Shown here one piece after another: positions 1 to 5,070 of a stretch of DNA of 7,447 nucleotides. Below the pieces are notes generated by a model that made no database searches, was not told where the DNA came from, and worked only from the letters and a program-made list of their open reading frames with translations. Each line of letters starts with the position of its first letter. The stretch's first letter is position 1. Origin of the DNA: CALMSM01 sp964534095 (lineage in GTDB: Bacteria > Patescibacteriota > Saccharimonadia > Saccharimonadales > CALMSM01); the NCBI GenBank assembly GCA_964534095.1, contig CAZHPF010000043.1, positions 1 to 7,447 of the forward strand, given 5' to 3'. The translations under genes and the position numbers were made by a program.

Positions 1-894
1 GTGGGTGACACTGTTATTATCTATAAAGCCGGTGATATTATTCCGCAAGTTGAGCGGGTATTGACAGAACTACGTCCTACCCGGAGCAAGCCTTTTGATT
101 ACGAAGTCGAGCTAGCGCGACAGTATCCAGAACTTGAGTTCGCTCGTCCTGATGGCGAAGTGGTATACCGTGTAAAGCAAGCAACTGGTCCGTTGCTACT
201 GAAAAAAGCTTTGCAGCATTTTTCGAGTAAATCGGCACTAGATATTGACGGGTTGGGTGAAAAAAATGTAGTTGCGCTGGTTAACGCAGGCTTGATTGAT
301 AACCTGGCAGATATTTATAAATTAACCTATGAGCAGATACTGTCGCTGGAGCGTTTTGCCGAGGTGTCAGCCCGAAAACTAGTTAACGCTATTGCCGCTA
401 AAAAGCATGTGCCGCTCGCCCGGTTTATCTATGGACTGGGCATTCGCCATGTCGGTGTACAAACGGCGGTGGACTTGGCGGCACACTTTAAGAATCTGGA
501 CAATTTGGGAAGTGCTACCTACGAAGAGTTGAAAACCGTAGAAGGGATTGGGGAAATTGTGGCCGAGTCGCTACTCGGCTGGTTTGTTGATGACGATAAC
601 CAGCAGTTGTTAGCAGACTTTCGGCGGCTTGATGTATGGCCAGAAGCGGTGAAGCATACCGGCGGAGCGTTAAGTGGCAAAAGTTTTGTAATAACTGGCA
701 CGCTTGAAACTATGAGCCGAGACGAAGCGGCCGACAAAATCCGCGCACGCGGCGGAACATTCCAAACAGCAGTTGCTAATGATACTACCTATCTGGTAAT
801 GGGCAAAAGTGCCGGGGCAAGCAAAGCCAAAAAAGCCGAAGGACTTGGCACTAAAATCATTGACGAAGCACAGTTATTGGAACTGCTTAGCTAA
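1..894 (+). CDS. ligA: NAD-dependent DNA ligase LigA, C-terminal part (5' end outside window)
   Basis: LigA seals 3'-OH/5'-phosphate nicks in duplex DNA using NAD+, in replication and repair. Only the last 297 residues are here; full-length LigA is about 670 residues, and the adenylation domain with its catalytic lysine lies upstream of the window. The GTG at position 1 is the internal valine of the OB-fold motif VGDTVIIYKAGDIIPQV, not a start. Order seen: end of the OB fold (1-20), the segment where the Cys4 zinc finger normally sits (about 26-75), helix-hairpin-helix repeats (DIDGLGEK at 81-88, FIYGLGIRHVG, VEGIGEIVAES), and a C-terminal BRCT domain (221-297, with GKSFVITGTL). It stops at TAA 892-894. 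Oddity: there is no cysteine anywhere in the 297 residues, so the family's zinc site is absent. The family call is secure from the HhH and BRCT motifs. Confidence 0.96.
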   Translation: MGDTVIIYKAGDIIPQVERVLTELRPTRSKPFDYEVELARQYPELEFARPDGEVVYRVKQATGPLLLKKALQHFSSKSALDIDGLGEKNVVALVNAGLIDNLADIYKLTYEQILSLERFAEVSARKLVNAIAAKKHVPLARFIYGLGIRHVGVQTAVDLAAHFKNLDNLGSATYEELKTVEGIGEIVAESLLGWFVDDDNQQLLADFRRLDVWPEAVKHTGGALSGKSFVITGTLETMSRDEAADKIRARGGTFQTAVANDTTYLVMGKSAGASKAKKAEGLGTKIIDEAQLLELLS

Positions 895-922
895 ATGAGT
901 AGAATTTTTGGTTAAGCCATAG

Positions 923-940
923 TATGCTTTAGCATAAGGA
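923..940 (+). promoter_or_regulatory. Candidate -10 box and ribosome binding site of the 7TM gene
   Basis: TATGCT (923-928) resembles a sigma70 -10 box, with no good -35 at the usual spacing. It is followed by its exact reverse complement AGCATA (931-936), which gives a perfect 6-bp inverted repeat with a 2-nt gap. The second arm shares its last base with the Shine-Dalgarno AAGGA (936-940), 7 nt before ATG 948. An alternative promoter is TTGGTT (908-913), 16 nt, TAGCAT (930-935), but its transcript would lack the Shine-Dalgarno. The SD is convincing; the promoter is tentative. Confidence 0.45.
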
Positions 941-947
941 TTACAAC

Positions 948-1649
948 ATGGTCAAACACAAACAAGCTACATTTTACTGTTTCTCTCCTCCTGTTATGAT
1001 TGCGACGTTTGTCGTTGAGATTGCACTGCTGATAGGTACGTATCTACACTATAAAATGTCGGTTATTACGCGTTTGGGTATGACAATCTTATTTTTCTTA
1101 GCTCTTTTTCAGCTTAGTGAATACTTTGTGTGTGGCGGTTTGGGTGTCGACGCGGCGATGTGGTCGCGAATAGGGTATGTAGCAATCACAACCCTCCCGC
1201 CGCTCGGGTTGCACCTGATATATCGGCTTGCTGGTCTCAAACAACGTTGGCCGGTAAGCCTTAGTTATGCCCTTGGTGTGTTCTGGATTGTATTGTTTGG
1301 GCTAAGCGAAACGGCGTTTACCGGACACCAGTGTGTCGGCAACTATGTTATTTTCCAACTGCGCAACGGAGTTGGCGGTTGGTATTTTGTATATTACTAT
1401 GCAATGCTTTTCTGGAGTATTGCAGTCGCAACCCGCGTCGCGTCGCGTACTACAAAGCGCAAAGTTCGACAGTCACTCTATGGCATGATAGCGGGCTATC
1501 TGGTGTTTTTGCTGCCTACCACCATTGTCAACACGCTTGACCCCTCTACTATGCATGGCCTCCCCTCTATTATGTGTGGCTTTGCGGTGCTCTATGCCCT
1601 TATTCTTGTTGGCTATGTTCTCCCTGGGGCTGCAAAAACGAAACGTTAA
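948..1649 (+). CDS. Seven-transmembrane protein, sensor-like (HisKA_7TM-type architecture), no output domain
   Basis: The function is not established. The 233 residues contain seven hydrophobic helices at roughly 14-35, 43-61, 74-93, 102-120, 145-163, 175-194 and 206-225. Basic residues fall in the loops at 36-42, 93-100 and 162-174 (RVASRTTKRKVR) and in the C-terminal KTKR. By the positive-inside rule the topology is therefore N-out/C-in. That matches the seven-helix sensor region found at the N terminus of some histidine kinases and diguanylate cyclases, but no kinase, GGDEF or other output domain follows the last helix. Cys11, Cys62 and Cys129 would all be extracytoplasmic, and Cys62-Cys129 could form a disulfide. 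The motif CFSPPV precedes helix 1. The start ATG 948 is supported by AAGGA 7 nt upstream. The gene ends 4 bp from the stop of the convergent gene. The membrane call is strong; the kinase-sensor resemblance is inference. Confidence 0.85.
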   Translation: MVKHKQATFYCFSPPVMIATFVVEIALLIGTYLHYKMSVITRLGMTILFFLALFQLSEYFVCGGLGVDAAMWSRIGYVAITTLPPLGLHLIYRLAGLKQRWPVSLSYALGVFWIVLFGLSETAFTGHQCVGNYVIFQLRNGVGGWYFVYYYAMLFWSIAVATRVASRTTKRKVRQSLYGMIAGYLVFLLPTTIVNTLDPSTMHGLPSIMCGFAVLYALILVGYVLPGAAKTKR

Positions 1650-1653
1650 GCTG

Positions 1654-2037
1654 TTATCGCTGTAATGCGTTAAAAAACTGCTGGGTCTTTTCGGTACGAT
1701 AAGCGTCTTCAGCATCACCGCCACCCTTATGGGTAATACCTGCAGTGATAGATAACACCGTAAGCACCACTATGAGGCTAAGCCCCAGCACGCTTAAATC
1801 TCTGGAAGTATCTCGCCGTAGACCGCGAAGTGCGCACAAAAATGCCGCGAGCATGAACGCCCCAAAGGAAATCAAAGCAGAGCCAAGGATCGGCCGTATA
1901 TAGGCAAGCCCGGAAGTGATATTAACATTGTCAGGATTATGTGTTTTGAGATACCAACCGATGCTGCCACTAATAATAAGAGCAACAGGCAGAGCCAAGC
2001 TTGCGAGGACAATAGACCGTTTTCCGTTGCTGTTCAT
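1654..2037 (-). CDS. Small three-helix membrane protein of unknown function
   Basis: The 127-residue product is not recognised. The start at ATG 2037 is chosen because GGGGAGG lies 5 nt upstream of it; an upstream in-frame ATG (2079) would sit on top of the promoter. Hydrophobic helices are at about 8-29, 48-70 and 81-101. The short loop RGLRRDTSR (71-79) is strongly basic and the N terminus carries KR, so the predicted topology is N-in/C-out. This leaves a polar tail of about 25 residues (from HKGGGDAED to the end) outside the membrane. Its stop codon is separated by 4 bp from that of the convergent seven-helix gene, and it has its own promoter at 2067-2075. No enzymatic motif is visible. 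The Shine-Dalgarno and regular helix/loop pattern argue that it is a real gene. Confidence 0.82.
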   Translation of the reverse strand: MNSNGKRSIVLASLALPVALIISGSIGWYLKTHNPDNVNITSGLAYIRPILGSALISFGAFMLAAFLCALRGLRRDTSRDLSVLGLSLIVVLTVLSITAGITHKGGGDAEDAYRTEKTQQFFNALQR

Positions 2038-2066
2038 TATTTCCTCCCCGTTACCTTTACTAAGAT

Positions 2067-2075
2067 AGTATAGCA
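2067..2075 (-). promoter_or_regulatory. Extended -10 promoter of the three-helix membrane protein gene
   Basis: Reading the minus strand, TGCTATACT (2075 down to 2067) is an extended -10 (TGnTATAnT) with no clear -35. The predicted start of transcription is near 2060, giving a leader of about 23 nt that contains the Shine-Dalgarno GGGGAGG. The identical 9-mer occurs at 3112-3120 upstream of another gene in this window. Confidence 0.6.
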
Positions 2076-2091
2076 TCACGCGGACATTTAT

Positions 2092-2121
2092 TTGCCGAAC
2101 AGGGGTGTTATCGTGTAAAGT
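2092..2121 (+). promoter_or_regulatory. Candidate promoter of tRNA-Ala
   Basis: TTGCCG (2092-2097) and TAAAGT (2116-2121) each match four of six consensus bases of the -35 and -10 boxes, with an 18-nt spacer. Transcription would begin near 2128, a few nt before the mature tRNA 5' end at 2132. The next protein gene starts 19 nt after the tRNA with no separate promoter seen, so this promoter may also serve it. Confidence 0.45.
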
Positions 2122-2131
2122 AAAGCTAATC

Positions 2132-2208
2132 GGGGCATTGGCGCAGTTGGCTAGCGCGCTTCCATGGCATGGAAGAGGTCATCGGTTCGAATCCGATATG
2201 CTCCACCA
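2132..2208 (+). tRNA. tRNA-Ala (anticodon GGC)
   Basis: It folds as a complete cloverleaf. Acceptor stem GGGGCAT (2132-2138) pairs with ATGCTCC (2198-2204); the D arm is closed by GCGC; anticodon stem CTTCC/GGAAG (2159-2163/2171-2175) carries loop ATGGCAT with anticodon GGC at 2166-2168; T stem ATCGG/CCGAT (2181-2185/2193-2197) carries loop TTCGAAT. The third acceptor pair is G3:U70 (2134/2202), the classic alanine identity element. A32 and U38 flank the anticodon loop, as is usual for the GGC isoacceptor. The 3' CCA (2206-2208) is encoded in the DNA. Confidence 0.98.
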
Positions 2209-2227
2209 TAAAGTGAAAGAGGGTATC

Positions 2228-3100
2228 ATGAAACAATTCGTTAAACGAAATAAACTGATGGGTGCCGTTGCCAGCCTTTGTGTTGTGCTTATTGTACTAA
2301 GTGCGTGGAGTTGGTGGCACTATATCTATAGCAATCCCGAAAGAGTGTTCAACCGGATGCTCTCGACCTCGCTCTCGACAGCAAGTGTTACAAAAAAGAC
2401 CACCCAAGCAGGCGGTCAAGCTGGTGCGCAAGTAACATCGCTCAACATTAACCCTAGCCCTATCCTGGACTCTACAACCACGGCGGTTGGCAACCAAAGA
2501 GAGCTAATCGCTACCCCCGACGCAAGCTATGTTCGCTTTACAGATATTGACCTTTCAAAACTGGGCGTCGTAGATACCTCGCAAGACATTAGTGGTGTGT
2601 TGAACGTATGGGGAAAATCAATCTCTCTTGACGGAATGAACGGTGGCACCGGAGAATACAACCAGTCCTTATTCGGCATTGTGCCAGTGGGTCGTTTGAG
2701 CTCACAGGATCGAGCCGCTTTGCTCGGGCAAATGCAGAAAGAAAACGTCTATAACGTTGACTACTCTACGACAAAACGCGAAACCGTCAATGGCCGTCCT
2801 GTCTATACCTATACGGTTACTATAAAGCCAAGAGCATTTATCAGTATGCTCAAATCATTTTCAAGTTACCTCGGCATGAATGATTTTGAGCAATATGACC
2901 CAAACACTTATCCGGAATCTCCGCTCATTGCGGTGTCGATGCAGATTGACGTGTGGTCAAGCCAGCTCACTAAGATTACTTATGGCGAAGACCAGACGAC
3001 CGAAGACTACTCTGCTTACGGCGCCCTTACTGACATCCAAGAGCCTGCTACGTATATCTCTGCTCAAGAGCTCCAAGCCAAGCTCCAGCAGATACGCTAA
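2228..3100 (+). CDS. Membrane-anchored extracytoplasmic protein, LppX/LolA-like fold suspected
   Basis: 290 residues; the specific function is unknown. A basic N terminus (MKQFVKRNK) is followed by one hydrophobic helix (about 11-33), and the rest should lie outside the membrane. After YSNPERVFNRML comes a Ser/Thr/Gly/Gln-rich linker (46-90), then a domain with alternating beta-like segments (YVRFTDIDLSKLG, GVLNVWGKSI, GRPVYTYTVTIKPRAF, AVSMQIDVWSSQLTKITY). Several of these segments have counterparts, in the same order, in the next gene's product, suggesting tandem paralogues. The reading frame stays open upstream to 2105, but that extension runs through the tRNA, so ATG 2228 with an AGAGGG Shine-Dalgarno 4 nt upstream is the start. 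There is no lipobox cysteine: the one cysteine in the helix (Cys18) is not in a lipobox context. An LppX-like lipid-carrier fold is only a suggestion. Confidence 0.85.
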   Translation: MKQFVKRNKLMGAVASLCVVLIVLSAWSWWHYIYSNPERVFNRMLSTSLSTASVTKKTTQAGGQAGAQVTSLNINPSPILDSTTTAVGNQRELIATPDASYVRFTDIDLSKLGVVDTSQDISGVLNVWGKSISLDGMNGGTGEYNQSLFGIVPVGRLSSQDRAALLGQMQKENVYNVDYSTTKRETVNGRPVYTYTVTIKPRAFISMLKSFSSYLGMNDFEQYDPNTYPESPLIAVSMQIDVWSSQLTKITYGEDQTTEDYSAYGALTDIQEPATYISAQELQAKLQQIR

Positions 3101-3111
3101 CATGTAGGCAG

Positions 3112-3150
3112 TGCTATACTGCTTGTGTAAATATAACGTCAGTATAAGGA
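3112..3150 (+). promoter_or_regulatory. Extended -10 promoter, inverted repeat and RBS of the 377-residue anchored protein
   Basis: TGCTATACT (3112-3120) is a strong extended -10 with no evident -35. The -10 plus one base, TATACTG (3115-3121), has a perfect 7-bp inverted partner CAGTATA (3140-3146) that abuts the Shine-Dalgarno AAGGA (3146-3150), 6 nt before ATG 3157. Transcription should begin near 3127, so the first arm would not be in the mRNA and the repeat would act at DNA level if it acts at all. A second small inverted repeat, GCAGT/ACTGC (3108-3112/3118-3122), is centred on the -10. Confidence 0.6.
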
Positions 3151-3156
3151 AGTCTT

Positions 3157-4290
3157 ATGAATCCGAACGATACGCCAGCTGTGCCAACACCAGAAAATAA
3201 TACGTTGTCCTCTCTTCCACCCGAGAAGCCAGCCCCTACCACCTCTACGTCGCCTGCGCCACCACCTCCAACCTCTCCACGCCCAAAGCGTAACGTTAAG
3301 CTCCTGGTGGTCATCGTAGCTATCGTGGTTGTCTTGTTGGGTGGAAGTGCCGCTGCCTATTTTGCTGTCATTGTTCCAAACAAGCCGGAAAATCTCCTTA
3401 AGAAAGCAGTAGCCAACTTGGCAGAGCAAACCACTTTTTCTGCCAAAGGTAACCTCAGCATTAAATCAGGTGACACCACAGTTGACCTAAATGTAAACAT
3501 GTTGCATCTGGCAAGCGACCAAAAAACCATGCTGCTTGATACCGAGCTAGCCTTTTCGGGCGTGAAGTTGCCTATTGAAGCTCGTTATGTTGATCAGAAT
3601 GCCTATATAAAAGTAGGCGATCTCAGCACGCTGAAAACACTGGCGGCTCTTGGCGGCAGCGACGCTGTCTCATCTTTTAACCTGCTCAGTAGTAAGCTCA
3701 GCAACCAATGGATAGAGGTAGACAAAACACTGCTTGAGGAGGCAAACATAGCCTGTTCACTTGAAGGGTTGTTTGACCTCATGGATAAGGACACGGCTAC
3801 CGCTTCAGCTGACTTGCTGCAGGACGAGCAGTACAAATTCTTCACTGTAAAGAACTCGAGCAAAGATACGGTAGATGGACAAGATGCTACCAAAATAGAA
3901 GTTACAGTTGATAAAGCAAAACTGCTGAGCTATAGCACCAAACTAGAGGAACTGCCTGCCTACCAATCATTGGCCAAATGCGACTCCTCTGACAACGCTG
4001 ACGTTACTAAAGAAGCAACAGATGCGGCTGAAAACACTACCATTAATACCTTTGCCGTCTGGGTAGACGGCTCTAAGCGCATAAAGCGAATAGAACTACA
4101 GGCAACCAATACTCAGTCTGAAGAAACTGCCCAGGTGAAACTGGACTTCACTTTGCTTGACCAACCAGTGACCGTTGACAAGCCAACTGACGCCAAGCCA
4201 CTCATGCAGCTCATTGGCGAACTCTACCAGCCGCTAGGCGGCTCATCAACACTTGATCCGCGTAGTTTGAGTAATTCGCTATCTTTGTAA
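3157..4290 (+). CDS. Proline-rich, single-pass extracytoplasmic protein, paralogue-like to its upstream neighbour
   Basis: 377 residues, function unknown. Residues 1-45 are a Pro/Thr/Ser-rich cytoplasmic tail ending in RPKRNVK, followed by one long hydrophobic helix (49-73). Outside, NKPENLLKKAVANL (75-88) starts a domain with beta-like segments resembling LppX/LolA-type or DUF6612-like lipoproteins: TFSAKGNLSIKSG, the repeated beta pattern at 107-144, AYIKVGDLS and NQWIEVDKTL. Cys200 and Cys275 are the only cysteines and could pair. The C-terminal half aligns by eye with the preceding protein: TVDGQDATKIEVTVDKAKLL (238-257) with TVNGRPVYTYTVTIKPRAFI, and FAVWVDGSKRIKRIEL (299-314) with MQIDVWSSQLTKITYG. 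It has its own promoter and AAGGA RBS. There is no lipobox, so it is anchored by the helix. A carrier or surface-scaffold role is possible but unproven. Confidence 0.87.
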   Translation: MNPNDTPAVPTPENNTLSSLPPEKPAPTTSTSPAPPPPTSPRPKRNVKLLVVIVAIVVVLLGGSAAAYFAVIVPNKPENLLKKAVANLAEQTTFSAKGNLSIKSGDTTVDLNVNMLHLASDQKTMLLDTELAFSGVKLPIEARYVDQNAYIKVGDLSTLKTLAALGGSDAVSSFNLLSSKLSNQWIEVDKTLLEEANIACSLEGLFDLMDKDTATASADLLQDEQYKFFTVKNSSKDTVDGQDATKIEVTVDKAKLLSYSTKLEELPAYQSLAKCDSSDNADVTKEATDAAENTTINTFAVWVDGSKRIKRIELQATNTQSEETAQVKLDFTLLDQPVTVDKPTDAKPLMQLIGELYQPLGGSSTLDPRSLSNSLSL

Positions 4291-4299
4291 GACGTATCG

Positions 4300-4305
4300 T
4301 ATACT
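4300..4305 (+). promoter_or_regulatory. -10 box of the hydrolase/Mur-ligase operon, near-leaderless start
   Basis: TATACT lies 9 nt before ATG 4315, so transcription would begin at about 4312, leaving a leader of 0-3 nt. No Shine-Dalgarno precedes the ATG, which fits a leaderless mRNA. No good -35 is visible. Confidence 0.5.
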
Positions 4306-4314
4306 TTATAGCGT

Positions 4315-5070
4315 ATGCAAGTTATTGTAGATGGTCTACCTGTCCATTATGAGTCAACCGGCAAAGGTTCGGTGGTTGTGTTGGTTCATGGCTGGGGTGA
4401 TCGGCTAGAGACGTTTGACAGTATTGTGCCTGACTTAGCGCGCCGCTACACAGTAGTGCGGCTTGACCTACCGGGCTTTGGAGCCAGCGAGGCACCAAAA
4501 GAAGTCTGGGAATTGCAGGATTATGCTGCGTTTATCGCTTCTTTTACGGACAAGCTCAAGCTAAAAAAACCTCATGGGTTGGTTGGGCACTCCAACGGTG
4601 GAGCCGTGCTCATCGTAGGGCTCGCAAAACAGCTGTTGCAAACAGACAAGTTAGTACTCTTGGCTTCGGCAGGTATTCGTAATCGTCAAAACTTCCGGAA
4701 ATATATCTGGAAATCTATCGCAAAAATCGGCAAAGTCGTTACCTGGCCACTACCCTTGTCCTACAAACAAAAACTGCAGCGCAAACTGTATGGCACGATT
4801 GGCTCCGATATATTAGTTGCGCCCCATCTCAAAGAAACCTTCAAACGCACCGTCGCCCAGGATATCCAGCCTGAAGCGCGCCAGCTTGTGTTGCCCGTGC
4901 TCCTTATGTATGGCGATGCAGATACTGCTACTCCATTGCGTGAAGTAGGCAAGCCCCTCCACGACGCTATCAGCGGCTCTCAACTGGAAGTGATAGCAGG
5001 CAGTGACCACTTTGTGCACCAACATGATCCTGCGCGCGTCGCTAAACAAATCATGGAGTTTATCGCATGA
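4315..5070 (+). CDS. Alpha/beta hydrolase
   Basis: A 251-residue serine hydrolase of the alpha/beta fold; the substrate cannot be read from sequence. The oxyanion-hole motif HGWGD is at 25-29, the strand/turn DLPGFGASEAP at 51-61, and the nucleophile elbow GHSNGG at 91-96 with Ser93. The catalytic acid is probably Asp203 in YGDADTATP (199-207) and the base His232 in GSDHFVHQHDP. The triad is thus complete and the length is normal for a single-domain member. The cap region (about 120-180) is unusually basic, including RNRQNFRKYIWKSIAKIGK, which could favour a membrane-surface or anionic substrate. No signal peptide, so cytoplasmic. Its TGA stop overlaps the next ATG (ATGA, 5067-5070), so it is translationally coupled to the Mur-ligase-like gene and may act on an envelope precursor. 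Esterase, lipase or aminoacyl-ester hydrolase activity are all possible. Confidence 0.93.
   Translation: MQVIVDGLPVHYESTGKGSVVVLVHGWGDRLETFDSIVPDLARRYTVVRLDLPGFGASEAPKEVWELQDYAAFIASFTDKLKLKKPHGLVGHSNGGAVLIVGLAKQLLQTDKLVLLASAGIRNRQNFRKYIWKSIAKIGKVVTWPLPLSYKQKLQRKLYGTIGSDILVAPHLKETFKRTVAQDIQPEARQLVLPVLLMYGDADTATPLREVGKPLHDAISGSQLEVIAGSDHFVHQHDPARVAKQIMEFIA

Noticed and set aside
1..3. GTG as the start codon of a 297-residue protein
   Set aside because: The codon is the valine of an internal OB-fold motif of LigA; the gene continues upstream of the window.
2038..2079. Longer N terminus of the three-helix protein from ATG 2079
   Set aside because: It overlaps the extended -10 promoter, while ATG 2037 has a strong GGGGAGG Shine-Dalgarno.
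2105..2227. N-terminal extension of the anchored protein starting at ATG 2105
   Set aside because: The extension runs through the tRNA-Ala gene; ATG 2228 has its own Shine-Dalgarno and a proper membrane-anchor N terminus.
3139..3429. Minus-strand open frame rich in Trp, Arg and Gly
   Set aside because: It is the antisense of the proline-rich tail and membrane helix of the 3157-4290 gene; composition is explained by that, and it has no RBS.
4229..4243. Hairpin AGCCGC-TAG-GCGGCT as a terminator
   Set aside because: It lies inside the coding sequence, about 45 nt before the stop, and no T tract follows.
5067..5070. UGA recoded as glycine (alternative code of Gracilibacteria/Absconditabacteria)
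   Set aside because: TGA ends the hydrolase at its normal length and overlaps the ATG of the next gene; no recognised gene contains internal TGA.
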